A stretch of DNA of 53,615 bases from Euryarchaeota archaeon UBA89 (GTDB taxonomy: Archaea; Thermoplasmatota; Poseidoniia; Poseidoniales; Thalassarchaeaceae): NCBI GenBank assembly GCA_002495525.1, contig DAFS01000008.1, positions 1 to 53,615 on the forward strand. Direction: 5' to 3'. This document shows, one piece after another, positions 33,201 through 41,979 of the stretch. The position numbers and the translations under genes are program-made. The notes beneath the pieces were generated by a model. The model worked only from the letters and a program-made list of their open reading frames with translations, made no database searches and had not been told where the DNA came from. The stretch's first letter is position 1. Every line of letters starts with the position of its first letter.

Positions 33201-34097
33201 TACATCAGTGCCGACGCATGCAGGAATGATGAGTTATTATTAGGCCCTGCAAATAAGGTTGGAGAATTATTGAATCTGTCTGATGTAAACGGAGTTATAG
33301 AGCCAGCACCTTACATGTTCTTATTGGCTGTAATGGGAATGGTCTCAGTAGTTCTAGTATGGTGGCTTCTAGAAACAATTCTCTCATCGCCATGGGGTAG
33401 AATTTTGAAAGCAATAAGAGAGGATGAAGAAGTTGCTCAACATCATGGACACGACGTCCTTTCTCATAAAGCAGCAAGTCTTGCCTTAGGGGCGGGAATA
33501 GCAGGACTAGCAGGAGTTCTTTGGGCATGGAAACTAACAGGTTTCGAACCTTCCATTATGGCGCCAGCACGTTCTACCTTCCTTGTGTGGGCTGCCTTCA
33601 TTATTGGTGGTAAAGCAAATAATAAGGGAATGATAATTGGTGCATTTATTATTGTCCTAATGGAGTTCGTATTCAATGTACTCGTAGCAGCACAAGGATC
33701 TCCAGATCTACCTTTACATACAACTGCAGACCGTATAGATAGACTATTTCAATGGCTTGTAACTAATCAATGGGATGCAACTAAAATATTTATTGTAATT
33801 GCGATTATTGGCCTATTATTGAGACACAGAGCAACAATAGATATTGGGATTTCGGGCATATTCATATTCTTATTCACATTATTATTAATGGGCGAGCGTT
33901 CAATTGAAGAATCGTTTACGGGAGGAGTAATCAGGGCAGATATGGCTTACGTGAAGGTACTATTGATTGGATGTTTAATGTTATTTTCACTCAAATTAAA
34001 TCCGAAGGGGCTAATACCCGAGGTGCCATTTAGACCAAATAAGAATTTAATAATTGGAGAATCTAAAGACGTACAAATTGAAGGAGAGGATAGTTAA
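30276..34097 (+). CDS. Fused LivH-LivM branched-chain-type ABC permease
   Basis: A 1273-residue membrane protein joining both permease subunits of a Liv/HAAT importer. The LivH half covers about 140-535 (YKVQRYGNFAQSEFFMIGMY, then MRAVADNPELAASSGIN as the ATPase-coupling loop). It is interrupted at about 255-375 by an extracytoplasmic insert with EF-hand-like DSNGNGIYD and DLDGDNRWD. Residues about 545-830 are a linker with extra membrane segments. The LivM half covers about 845-1240 (LHTGVTGMVNFGVIFFVGIG; coupling loop AIREDEEVAQHHGHD). N- and C-terminal membrane segments are additional. The stop overlaps the livG start by one base. Confidence 0.9.
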   Translation: MLQQIRENYNQLSNSFSTTQKRLIIVSILFLDSLIFGLTYGKGLLNFVDTLLLDKLPTDLIWLMQIVESITAGFIVVKMFFDDIPKSNLRTALIFLSPIFLIMVVFVTLEALLQGLETRATITLDLISISTGTLTWASTYLAIAIGLTLTYKVQRYGNFAQSEFFMIGMYLAMILVWSDYFVPMYDAPRDGVLTWSVLCWTLLGAFVLTGIAGIIIDRLVYRGFREENASPQVMMIASLGVALILRALTYLRFGSSRNMFEPDSDWRMPTMRWELPTTKFRFNLGERDLNSAEPFWDSNGNGIYDRGNNGLLESFTDLDGDNRWDSGQSYNHYNCEQTGVNEVTGEPILSRIVSEDSRPFFELYDTNIDCITQATTNYAYYKGIVPVVIFSSVAILLLLLTKTRLGRKMRAVADNPELAASSGINVEQIQLTSAFLSAGISGLGGAIFAITLRYNPETAFTLLLPSFAVIVLGTIGSIPGAIVASLIVGFVRALSSPVLIGIGSPLGRSNYTAMDGVMPYIFLVAVLMIMPEGIGDAYEKWKVDRLRSKRSREEQRRQSGESDKPSKFVTFILAIFPLTALLGLHNWWNNRSDRAQSLAFLSLGGYSIHRLLLFVKRNSFSSGTCSEACVSNTNIDTNLGLITGSDGVLQTEDSPYFTDTISDIDISWFDLMQTEIWFVDFLTSIDNLLWPLLPIVIYAIALFQCQEYLSDESMLKDTKKDINTISKSTISITKLLHDFIYLLKNKYVGLVSIIDSFVKPLMSFVNDNLSRNKNDFKQKFPILSNRMKYGREGILGSNIMFVIMLILLILFLIWLPISDSDNMNFSKTLQVSNVLLTLSIFILMSFSLNLHTGVTGMVNFGVIFFVGIGAITVGILTAPTEVHGYAWPVIPATIAAVLLAAAFGWALAYPTARLRMDYFAIVTISLGEIVRVLLAGEPLLRVGSIGSAIGISKYTLPLKEWWFCGSGVSIGPDSDYISADACRNDELLLGPANKVGELLNLSDVNGVIEPAPYMFLLAVMGMVSVVLVWWLLETILSSPWGRILKAIREDEEVAQHHGHDVLSHKAASLALGAGIAGLAGVLWAWKLTGFEPSIMAPARSTFLVWAAFIIGGKANNKGMIIGAFIIVLMEFVFNVLVAAQGSPDLPLHTTADRIDRLFQWLVTNQWDATKIFIVIAIIGLLLRHRATIDIGISGIFIFLFTLLLMGERSIEESFTGGVIRADMAYVKVLLIGCLMLFSLKLNPKGLIPEVPFRPNKNLIIGESKDVQIEGEDS

Positions 34098-34873
34098 TGC
34101 AATCAGTGCTTAGAGTTGAGAATCTTCGTAAAGAGTTTGGAGGTCTTGTGGCTGTAAAAGATGTTTCTTTCGAAATTTTCGAAGGAGAATTTGTTGGACT
34201 AATTGGACCTAATGGATGTGGTAAATCAACCACGTTCAATTGTATTAGCGGTCTATTAGACCAGACAACAGGGAAAGTAGAAATTTATGGAAAAGATGTA
34301 TCGAAGATGAGACCAGATCAGATACATAGTTTAGGTATGACAAGAACCTTCCAACACACTCGCCTATGGCGAGAAATGACAGTTATTGAAAATCTATTAG
34401 TCCCTCCAAGAAATCAATTTTCTCCTAATATGATTAAGTCATTACTATTGCCAAAATCTCGTAAGGCAGAGGAAGAAAGATTGCTAGAGGCGTATAATAT
34501 TCTAGAAGAATTAGAAGTCCCTCATATGGCTGAAAATTTGGCAAGTGAATTATCTGGAGGTCAATCAAAATTAGTTGATATTGGAAGATCACGTATGGGT
34601 TCGCCAAAGCTACTTTTACTCGATGAACCGGTTGCAGGTGTAGCAGGACCATTAGCAATGAAAATTTTTAATAATCTAAGAAAAACAGTAGATGAGACCG
34701 GAATTTCTATACTAATAATCGAGCATAATATGGATTTTATTCTTCGGCAAGGTGTTGATAGAATTATTGTTATGAATGAGGGAGAGGTTCTGATGGTGGG
34801 GACTCCGGAAGAAGTGAAATCAAATAGGGCAGTAATTGAAGCATATCTTGGTTCAGCAGGAGAAGAGGAGTGA
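34097..34873 (+). CDS. livG: Branched-chain-type ABC transporter ATPase LivG
   Basis: A 258-residue ATP-binding subunit. Walker A is GPNGCGKST with K43. LSGGQSKLVDIGRSR is the ABC signature and LLLLDEPVAGV the Walker B. The long loop after TRTFQHTRLWREMTV is typical of LivG/BraF compared with other ABC ATPases. It is translationally coupled to the permease (TAATG) and to livF (four-base overlap). With LivF it should form the heterodimer that powers the fused permease. Substrate could be branched-chain or other amino acids, amides or urea. Confidence 0.95.
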   Translation: MQSVLRVENLRKEFGGLVAVKDVSFEIFEGEFVGLIGPNGCGKSTTFNCISGLLDQTTGKVEIYGKDVSKMRPDQIHSLGMTRTFQHTRLWREMTVIENLLVPPRNQFSPNMIKSLLLPKSRKAEEERLLEAYNILEELEVPHMAENLASELSGGQSKLVDIGRSRMGSPKLLLLDEPVAGVAGPLAMKIFNNLRKTVDETGISILIIEHNMDFILRQGVDRIIVMNEGEVLMVGTPEEVKSNRAVIEAYLGSAGEEE

Positions 34874-35592
34874 GCATAGTGAGTAGAATACTAGACGTAA
34901 AAGGACTCAATGGAGGATATGGCTCAGTACAGATTCTATATGATATCGATCTGTATGTTGAAGAGGGAGAATTTGTTACAATAATCGGGCCGAATGGGTG
35001 TGGAAAATCTACATTCATCAAAACTATATTTGGAATAGCAAGTTACTATTCAGGAGATGTATCTCATAATGAGGAAGATGTGGCAGGTTGGCGTACCGAT
35101 CAATTGGTAAATAGAGGAATCGCATACGTACCACAGGTAGATAATGTATTTCCATCATTAACAATCTATGAGAATTTACAGATGGGAGGCAATAGTCTCT
35201 CGAATATGGTTCTGAATGAAAGAATTGAACGTGCTTTGAATATGTTCCCCGATCTAAAAGAGAGAGTTCATGATCTAGCCGCTTCTCTCTCGGGAGGTGA
35301 AAGGCAAATGTTGGCCATTTCACGTGCTTTGATTTCTAATCCAAAATTTTTATTATTAGATGAACCAACTGCTGCATTGAGTCCCTTGTATCAACAACAA
35401 ATCATTGAACGAATAGATGCTTTGAGAGATGAGGGAATCACGGTTTTAATTGTTGAACAAAATGCACGCTTAAGTCTTGCACGTTCTGATAGAGGATATA
35501 TTTTTGCTGGAGGTAAAGTTGTCCATTCGGGAGATGCCAAGCACATTTTAACAGACCCAGAGATCGGTGAATATTTCCTTGGTTCTCATTGA
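34870..35592 (+). CDS. livF: Branched-chain-type ABC transporter ATPase LivF
   Basis: A 240-residue ATPase. GPNGCGKST is Walker A with K46, LSGGERQMLAISRAL the signature, and FLLLDEPTAAL the Walker B. GIAYVPQVDNVFPSLTIYEN is the LivF-type Q-loop. It starts at GTG within the end of livG; a second GTG three codons in is also possible. It is the last gene of the transporter operon and faces the hydrolase gene 12 bases away. Confidence 0.95.
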   Translation: MSIVSRILDVKGLNGGYGSVQILYDIDLYVEEGEFVTIIGPNGCGKSTFIKTIFGIASYYSGDVSHNEEDVAGWRTDQLVNRGIAYVPQVDNVFPSLTIYENLQMGGNSLSNMVLNERIERALNMFPDLKERVHDLAASLSGGERQMLAISRALISNPKFLLLDEPTAALSPLYQQQIIERIDALRDEGITVLIVEQNARLSLARSDRGYIFAGGKVVHSGDAKHILTDPEIGEYFLGSH

Positions 35593-35604
35593 AATATGTA
35601 GGAA

Positions 35605-36219
35605 TCATCTCATTGATAATACCTTTTCCACAGCAATTGGTATGAAATGTAGAGACTTTCCTAAGCGATGACCATCTTCAACTTCTATCAATTCAACATT
35701 TGAATTAGATTCAGCGATCTTTCTGGATGATTCTATTTGTACAATTTCATCAGATATACCGTGTATTACTACAGTTGGATGATTTATTTTGGGCCATGAC
35801 ATTTCCTGAGCACTAACCATAAAATCCCAATTTAATTTTATTTCTTTATTGAGCCCATGATGAAAATAAGGCCTATAACCATTATTTTCCCATTCATCTA
35901 ACCCTTTTTCTCCAGCAATCTTTTGGAAATTTTCTGCCAAACCAAATGCTGGAGCCATCAATACTATTCTCATATCTCTGTCTAATAATTTATTAGCCGC
36001 ATTTGCAATAGCCAATCCTCCGTAAGATGACCCCATTATTAGATCGAAATCATCAATTTCAGAAATCTTATCATAAACAACTTTTGTCTGCTCAGCAATT
36101 GTCCAACCATTCTGACTCATATCAATTGAAACAACATCCCACCCTAGATTTTCTATTATCCAAGTTGGCTTTGAACCATTAGGACTACCCTCAAGTCCAT
36201 GAGCCCAGAGAACTTTCAA
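35605..36219 (-). CDS. Alpha/beta hydrolase
   Basis: A 204-residue small alpha/beta hydrolase. LWAHGLEGSPNGSK is the oxyanion loop region. IMGSSYGGLAIANAA has the nucleophile elbow G-S-S-Y-G. HGISDEIV supplies the acid and EDGHRL the catalytic histidine. The type resembles YqiA/UPF0227 esterases. The start is TTG with GGAGTGA four bases upstream, immediately after the DUF296 gene, so the two form an operon. The substrate is unknown. Confidence 0.83.
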   Translation of the reverse strand: MKVLWAHGLEGSPNGSKPTWIIENLGWDVVSIDMSQNGWTIAEQTKVVYDKISEIDDFDLIMGSSYGGLAIANAANKLLDRDMRIVLMAPAFGLAENFQKIAGEKGLDEWENNGYRPYFHHGLNKEIKLNWDFMVSAQEMSWPKINHPTVVIHGISDEIVQIESSRKIAESNSNVELIEVEDGHRLGKSLHFIPIAVEKVLSMR

Positions 36220-36223
36220 TTTA

Positions 36224-36652
36224 TCACTCCATTCTACAGAACTTTAACGCTACAAAATCAGTATTAGTTTTCTCTCTCTTCATAGCATTAGAATTCAATA
36301 CTCGTAGATGTATTTCAGCAACAATATGTATGGTTGCATGATATAGATGTCCGCCATGTACTAAATGGCCATTATCTGACATTAGAGTATGTAGATGTGT
36401 AAAAGGTCCATCTGGACCCGGAGCTAAATTACCTTGTGTAGATAGCAATTCCATTGGTCCTTCATGAACTAAAGTTTGATAATTTCCATCCGAATCTAAA
36501 TATCCCATCTGAATATTTCTTACTCTTCCTATTCCGCTAGTAATTACAGCGCAATCAATTCCATGTTCCGAAAGACTCTGAATAGACTGATGTATTTCCT
36601 CCCCAGGGTCCAATCTCAAAAGAACATCATCGCCTATCCTACTAAACTCCAT
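36224..36652 (-). CDS. PPC/DUF296-domain protein
   Basis: A 142-residue single-domain protein of the DUF296 (PPC) family. LLRLDPGEEIHQSIQSLSEH and AVITSGIGRVRNIQMGYLD form the first half. GPFTHLHTLMSDNGHLVHGG carries the histidine cluster thought to bind a metal at the trimer interface. In plants the domain is part of AT-hook proteins; in prokaryotes it stands alone and its role is unclear. It is co-transcribed with the alpha/beta hydrolase. Upstream, the 213-base divergent gap to mcm contains AT-rich promoter-like sequence and no gene. Confidence 0.88.
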   Translation of the reverse strand: MEFSRIGDDVLLRLDPGEEIHQSIQSLSEHGIDCAVITSGIGRVRNIQMGYLDSDGNYQTLVHEGPMELLSTQGNLAPGPDGPFTHLHTLMSDNGHLVHGGHLYHATIHIVAEIHLRVLNSNAMKREKTNTDFVALKFCRME

Positions 36653-36865
36653 GAAAGCCGATAGTAGTTACAAACTTTAATCCAACGCTGCTTAATTTTC
36701 TTATGCTCGGCATTTTATTGAAAACATTCCAGTGGAAGTATAATGTTAGATTTTTTATTCATGATTTTACATTGAGACTCCAATAGAAACAAGGGGGTTC
36801 CTCAAATCATCCAATTTGGTTATAGACTGCAAGTACTTCGGAGCAAAGCCCGGAGATGAAAAAGA

Positions 36866-39028
36866 ATGACAATGGCAGCACATGACTCCTCTGCTCGTTG
36901 GAAAACTTTCTTTTTAGAGGCTAAAGAAACAGAGATATTTACTTTACTTTCTAAACAGTCTATTACTCCAACTCTTTCTATTCCGTTCCATGAGTTACAG
37001 GCCTTTGACCCTGACTTTGCAGAGGATATCTTACAGTTCCCAAGACAAATTTTGAACACTGGTAAAGATACACTTAGAGAGATATGCAGGGAACGTGGAG
37101 AAGACTTGGATGTAATACTTAGAGTTGGGGAACTGCCTAGAGACAGTCGCCGCGCAATCAGGGAAATTGGCTCCTTAGATATTGAAAAACTTCGTAGTAG
37201 CGACGTACAGGTAATCAAGATTTCAGAGATTAAACCTAGAATGCATATTGCAGCATTTCAATGTGAAGCTTGTGGAGTCGCTCAAGAAATAATTCAAAAT
37301 AATGAAAGAGAATTAATTGAACCAATTCGTTGTCTACCCACTGATCAAGGTGGATGCGGTGAAAATTCTGGTAGGGGCGGAGCAACCCGTTTTAATCTCG
37401 TATTCAATATTTCAAGACTCATAAATAACCAATGGATAGAAATTCAAGAGTTACCCGAATCTGTTGAAAGTGGGGCTCAACCCGGTCGCGCAAAAGTGCT
37501 TCTAGAAGGAGATTTAGTGAACAAGCATTTACCCGGACAAAGAATAGTGGCTAATATGATTCCAGTTGTATATAGTGAGGTTATCAAGAATAAGAAAACA
37601 CCTATGTTCGATATCATTTATCATTTAATCAGTTCCGAACATGAGTCAGTTCCGTTCACAGAAATTAAGATAACAGACGAAGAACAAGAAGAGATACTAG
37701 CAATATCTCAAAGAGAAGATCTTCTTCGTTTAATGCAGAATTCAATTGCACCTTCGATATTTTCAACTGGCGTAATGAATTTTGTTAAAAGGTCTCTCGC
37801 ATTGCAATTATTTGGTGGCGTTTCAAGAAAAAATTCTGATGGCACTCGGACAAGAGGAGATATTCATATTTTACTAATGGGTGACCCAGGTGTTGCAAAA
37901 TCACAGTTATTGACCTATGTTTCAGAACTTTCTCCGCGCGGAAAGTTCGCATCAGGAGGGGGTGTTTCCGGTGCAGGATTAACCGCCGCAGCGGTTAGGG
38001 ATACTTTTGCTGATGGAAGGTTCTCTTTAGAGGCTGGAGTGTTGCCATTATCTGATAGAGGGTTAGCTGCAATTGATGAGTTTGACAAGATAACTGAAGA
38101 CGATAGAAAAGTAATGCATCCTGCTATGGAACAACAGAGAATCGATATCTCTAAAGGAGGTATAACTGCATCTTTACCTTCTAGATGTGCAATTATTGCA
38201 GCAGCAAATCCAAAACAGGGGCGATTCTCAAATCGTGCAGCTAATACTAGTGTTATACGTTCTTTTAAGGAGACTGGACTACCACCACCACTAGCTTCTA
38301 GATTTGATATAATTTGGATGATGAGAGACGAAGTTAAAGCAGAGAATGATGAAATGATTGCTAAACACATTCTACGTAGCCGTACAAGAGGTGTCCCCGA
38401 AGCTCTTATCGATGAATTTGTTGCAATGGATCCTGTTGAAGAAGATAAAGAACAAATCATAAAGGAAGGAGTCGATGGAACCGAACATCTTAGCCAGTCT
38501 TTCCTTAGAAAATATATTGCATTTGCCAAGAGAAATTATCACCCTAATATCGATCAAGATGTCATGGCACTAATTCTAGAGTATTATGTCCAAGAAAGAC
38601 AATCTTTTGGCCGAGAAGATACAGATGAAGGCGGTGAATCAAACGTAGTCCCAATTACTGCTAGGGCGTTAGAGGCACTAATCAGACTCACAGAGGCCCA
38701 TGCACGAATGTTCCTCCGTGAAGACGCTACGGCTGAAGATGCTAAAGTAGCACTCGCAGTATTCAAGCATTGGAGAGAAGAATCGGGAATAGAAGATGAA
38801 TCTGAATTTTCTGGCACATCCGTTAAACAGAGAAATATAAGTGTCGTTATTAAAAATATAATCCGCGATATTTGTACAGAAAACGGAAATATAGCAACTA
38901 AGAATGCAATTTATAATAGGGCTTTGGCTAAAAAAATAGATGAACTAACCGTTGATAGAATTATTTCCCAAATGCGTGCCAGTGGAATATTGTTTCAACC
39001 AAAAAATGATGAATATAGTTTCGCTTAG
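36866..39028 (+). CDS. mcm: MCM replicative DNA helicase
   Basis: A 720-residue minichromosome maintenance helicase, the archaeal replicative unwinding motor. The N-terminal region has a zinc site starting at C133/C136 (FQCEACGV) with a second pair in RCLPTDQGGCGEN, more widely spaced than usual. The AAA+ core shows Walker A GDPGVAKSQ (K345), Walker B AAIDEFDK (D404, E405), sensor AAANPKQGRFS and arginine-finger SRFDIIW. The C-terminal 100 residues resemble the winged-helix extension. There is no intein. GGAG sits ten bases before the ATG. gatE follows after 13 bases. Confidence 0.97.
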   Translation: MTMAAHDSSARWKTFFLEAKETEIFTLLSKQSITPTLSIPFHELQAFDPDFAEDILQFPRQILNTGKDTLREICRERGEDLDVILRVGELPRDSRRAIREIGSLDIEKLRSSDVQVIKISEIKPRMHIAAFQCEACGVAQEIIQNNERELIEPIRCLPTDQGGCGENSGRGGATRFNLVFNISRLINNQWIEIQELPESVESGAQPGRAKVLLEGDLVNKHLPGQRIVANMIPVVYSEVIKNKKTPMFDIIYHLISSEHESVPFTEIKITDEEQEEILAISQREDLLRLMQNSIAPSIFSTGVMNFVKRSLALQLFGGVSRKNSDGTRTRGDIHILLMGDPGVAKSQLLTYVSELSPRGKFASGGGVSGAGLTAAAVRDTFADGRFSLEAGVLPLSDRGLAAIDEFDKITEDDRKVMHPAMEQQRIDISKGGITASLPSRCAIIAAANPKQGRFSNRAANTSVIRSFKETGLPPPLASRFDIIWMMRDEVKAENDEMIAKHILRSRTRGVPEALIDEFVAMDPVEEDKEQIIKEGVDGTEHLSQSFLRKYIAFAKRNYHPNIDQDVMALILEYYVQERQSFGREDTDEGGESNVVPITARALEALIRLTEAHARMFLREDATAEDAKVALAVFKHWREESGIEDESEFSGTSVKQRNISVVIKNIIRDICTENGNIATKNAIYNRALAKKIDELTVDRIISQMRASGILFQPKNDEYSFA

Positions 39029-39041
39029 CCCCGTTCATCCT

Positions 39042-41168
39042 ATGAAAGATAACCCCGTCGTGATTAATATGGAGCCGCGAGGAGACATCAATTCTCCAAG
39101 TAATTTAGACCCTCAAAGTTTAGGTTTTATGTGTGGTTTAGAAATTCATCAACAATTAGATACAGGCAAATTACACTCTCGTATGCCCAGTCAATTATTC
39201 GATTATTCCCTTAATGAAATCCCTAAAAATTGGGCTCGCTCACAAAGAAAGCTAAGAGCGTCCCAAGGAGAGGGCGGACAAGTAGATATTACTGCCCGTT
39301 TCGAATCGCGCAGAAATCGATCTTTTGTATATATCCAACCTCCTAATGCCGGGTTAATTGAGTTAGACGAGGCACCGCCATTGAGCCATGACAGCAATGC
39401 TGTTGATGCAGTGTTGACTATGGCTGCAATGATGAAAGCTAAACCCGTATCTTCAATGCAGGCTATGAGAAAAACAGTAGTCGATGGTTCTAACACTAGT
39501 GGTTTCCAGAGAACAACATTAGTTGCAACTAATGGAGCAATTGAAACCGATGATGGTATTGTAGGTATTGATGTAATCTGCCTCGAAGAGGATTCGGCTA
39601 GGAAATTAGAAAGTGAATTAACCTCAGAAGGTGAAGTGGTTTTCTACACACTTGATAGGCTTGGAACACCTTTAGTAGAAATTGCAACTGCTCCAGATAT
39701 TCAGACTCCTGAACATGCTAAAGAGGTCGCTTTAAATCTTGGTACATTGTTACGCGATACTCGTTTAGTTAGGAGAGGATTGGGCTCTATTAGACAAGAT
39801 CTGAATGTCAGTATTGCTTGTGGCGTAAGAGTAGAAATCAAAGGTTGTCAAGATTTGGGTTGGATTCCCAAGATAATTCGTATAGAAATGGCTCGACAAT
39901 TACATATGTATCGGTTATGTAATGAATTACGAGAAGAAGCAGACTTACCTCAATTACCACCAGATCGTAGATTAGACTCAAAACCAGTTGAAAATAGAGT
40001 CGCTCTATCTGCTCTATCTAGACTTCCATTTAAGACTCAAGATGTGACTGAATTTTTTATTAATTCTTCATCTCAAATGATACAAAATTCAGTAAAATCC
40101 GGCTCTGTAGTTTTGGGTTTAAAATTGAAAGGATTTGCTGGGAAAATTGGTTGCAAAGAATTAGATGACGATGGTTCACAATTACCTCGTCTTGGAAGAG
40201 AGTTAGCTAGTTCCGCAAAACAAGCAGGAGTAGCAGGTATTTTCCATTCTGATGAATTACCTGCTTATGGAATTACAGACACGGATATTAGTAATGTACG
40301 AGATACATTATCATTATCTGAATCTGATGCGTTCATATTGTGTGTGGCACCCGGTTGGCAGGCTGAGTTAGCTCTTGAATCAGTTTTACTTAGAGCGAGA
40401 GCCGCATATCACAGAATACCGGGGGAAGTTCGTAACGTTGTAATTAGAAAAGGAGCTCCGGAAGATGGAACTACTACTGCTATGCGACCGTTACCTAGTG
40501 GTGCACGTATGTATCCTGAAACCGACATACAGGTATTGAACTTAGAATCTAGTAGATGGGACGAAATAAATTCCAATCTTCCTATGGATAAACAACAAAG
40601 ATTGTCGAGACTTCAAAAATATGATATTTCAAGTAACCAAATTGAGGCAATATTAGGTAATGAATTAGACGACATATTTGTCTCAGGATTAACTGATAAT
40701 GAATTATCTTCCCCCATTCTTCCTGCGAAACCTTGGGCATCAATTTTGTTGGACAATTCAAGATCAGAGATTTCTAAAAAATCTGAGGTATCGATATTAA
40801 ATGTACCTTGGGAACTGTTGGCATTATTAGTATATTCAAAAGAGCAAGGCATTCTTACCAGAGAAGGAATAGTTCCTATGGGCTGTAAGTATCTTTTGAG
40901 CACAGATGAAGACTTTTCCACATTTGATAAAAAAATAGGTTGGCTCTCTAAAACTGCAGAACTTGAAGGCTTTACTCCTGCCGATAGTTCTTCTGTCGAA
41001 GAAGTAATTGATGCAATAATATCTGAAAAGCTAGATTTCATCAAGAACAAGGGAATGGCATCTATAGGGCCACTAATGGGGATGGCTATGGCTAAACTCG
41101 GAGGCTCTGCAGATGGTAAATTAGTAAATTCGATTCTTTTAAATAAAATTAAGCAAGTAGAAAAGTAA
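39042..41168 (+). CDS. gatE: Glutamyl-tRNA(Gln) amidotransferase subunit E
   Basis: A 708-residue archaeal-specific tRNA-binding subunit of GatDE, which converts Glu-tRNA(Gln) to Gln-tRNA(Gln). GFMCGLEIHQQLDTGKLHSR is the GatB/GatE signature. RQDLNVSI and VEIKGCQDLGWI are catalytic-kinase region blocks. The AspRS-like GAD insert lies in the middle, and the YqeY-like C-terminal helices end at GMAMAKLGGSADGKLVN. The start could be the ATG at 39042 or the one at 39069. GatD, the asparaginase-like partner, is not in the window. It is downstream of mcm in the same direction. Confidence 0.95.
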   Translation: MKDNPVVINMEPRGDINSPSNLDPQSLGFMCGLEIHQQLDTGKLHSRMPSQLFDYSLNEIPKNWARSQRKLRASQGEGGQVDITARFESRRNRSFVYIQPPNAGLIELDEAPPLSHDSNAVDAVLTMAAMMKAKPVSSMQAMRKTVVDGSNTSGFQRTTLVATNGAIETDDGIVGIDVICLEEDSARKLESELTSEGEVVFYTLDRLGTPLVEIATAPDIQTPEHAKEVALNLGTLLRDTRLVRRGLGSIRQDLNVSIACGVRVEIKGCQDLGWIPKIIRIEMARQLHMYRLCNELREEADLPQLPPDRRLDSKPVENRVALSALSRLPFKTQDVTEFFINSSSQMIQNSVKSGSVVLGLKLKGFAGKIGCKELDDDGSQLPRLGRELASSAKQAGVAGIFHSDELPAYGITDTDISNVRDTLSLSESDAFILCVAPGWQAELALESVLLRARAAYHRIPGEVRNVVIRKGAPEDGTTTAMRPLPSGARMYPETDIQVLNLESSRWDEINSNLPMDKQQRLSRLQKYDISSNQIEAILGNELDDIFVSGLTDNELSSPILPAKPWASILLDNSRSEISKKSEVSILNVPWELLALLVYSKEQGILTREGIVPMGCKYLLSTDEDFSTFDKKIGWLSKTAELEGFTPADSSSVEEVIDAIISEKLDFIKNKGMASIGPLMGMAMAKLGGSADGKLVNSILLNKIKQVEK

Positions 41169-41175
41169 TTTTATA

Positions 41176-41187
41176 ATTATATAAATT
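41176..41187 (+). promoter_or_regulatory. Candidate TATA element
   Basis: AATTATATAAAT, all A/T, about 60 bases before the ATG at 41246 and just after the gatE stop. It would allow separate transcription of the DUF4430/ECF pair. Confidence 0.3.
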
Positions 41188-41245
41188 TCTACTTACCCTA
41201 TTGTTGTCAATATTAATTTACTTTAGTATAACCCGTACGGTTTCC

Positions 41246-41878
41246 ATGTCTGTTTTAATCACAACAGTTGGGATAATAATTGTGACGAGTTTATTAGGAT
41301 ATTTTGCTCCCCCAAGCGAATATAGATTAAAGTCTGCTTCAGTGGTCTTCCTTGTCATGTTATTACTTTCATCAAGTACGTTATCTTATGAGTGGAGTAG
41401 GATGACTTCAGAGTTAGTAGATAATGAAGAAGATCCACATCATGGCCTACCAGATATCTGGAACGGTAAGCAAGTGGTTTGCTTCCATTTTCCAGAGGGA
41501 GCATCCCCCTCTGAATTCGCTGACGGAAGACACCACATAGATTATGATGGCACGGATTTCAAAACAGACAAAAATTGGGATTCTACCGGTGCTTGTGTTG
41601 GAGGATTTGAGGGATATGAAGCAGGTTTAGATTTACTGAATGCAGCCGTCGAAGTAAGGCCAAACCTTCTCGCTCTAAATGCTACGGAGTTTTCTTTTGG
41701 AATAATGATAGATTCTATCGGAGGAGTAATTCCTTGCGAAGTATATACTTGTGCTGAAGATTGGTCTTCAGGAGCATATTGGGAAATATTAAACGATGGA
41801 GCATACTCAATGGTTGGTATTTCTGATTTAGCATTGAATGGTGATACCGTAGTTACTTGGCAGATTAGAGTTTATTGA
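41246..41878 (+). CDS. Membrane-anchored protein with DUF4430-like C-terminal domain
   Basis: About 210 residues from the ATG of MSVLITTVG; a TTG frame begins at 41201. Two hydrophobic segments (VLITTVGIIIVTSLLGYF and SASVVFLVMLLLSSS) precede an extracytoplasmic part with four cysteines. The last 40 residues (YWEILNDGAYSMVGISDLAL, then NGDTVVTW) resemble the DUF4430/transcobalamin-like beta domain, which in bacteria often accompanies ECF transporters. It directly precedes an ECF S-component, so a role in presenting a vitamin, perhaps a cobamide, is a reasonable inference. The domain call rests on pattern only. Confidence 0.6.
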   Translation: MSVLITTVGIIIVTSLLGYFAPPSEYRLKSASVVFLVMLLLSSSTLSYEWSRMTSELVDNEEDPHHGLPDIWNGKQVVCFHFPEGASPSEFADGRHHIDYDGTDFKTDKNWDSTGACVGGFEGYEAGLDLLNAAVEVRPNLLALNATEFSFGIMIDSIGGVIPCEVYTCAEDWSSGAYWEILNDGAYSMVGISDLALNGDTVVTWQIRVY

Positions 41879-41979
41879 TTTAATAATAATTGCATTCAAT
41901 AAAAATTGTATATTTTCCCCATCTTCAAGATTGAATCTGAGTAATCATCAATAACATAATCACATTGGAATGCTTACCT

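Noticed and set aside
37915..38529. A 204-codon open frame on the minus strand inside mcm
   Set aside because: It lies antisense to conserved AAA+ motifs and its product is Ser/Ala-rich without a family pattern. It is a shadow of the coding strand.
40613..41050. A 145-codon minus-strand frame inside gatE
   Set aside because: Antisense to the conserved GatE C-terminal domain, no start signal and no recognisable product.
41879..41979. Possible vitamin riboswitch before the ECF S-component gene
   Set aside because: The 100-base gap is AT-rich with no stable stem pattern or known riboswitch core that I can see.
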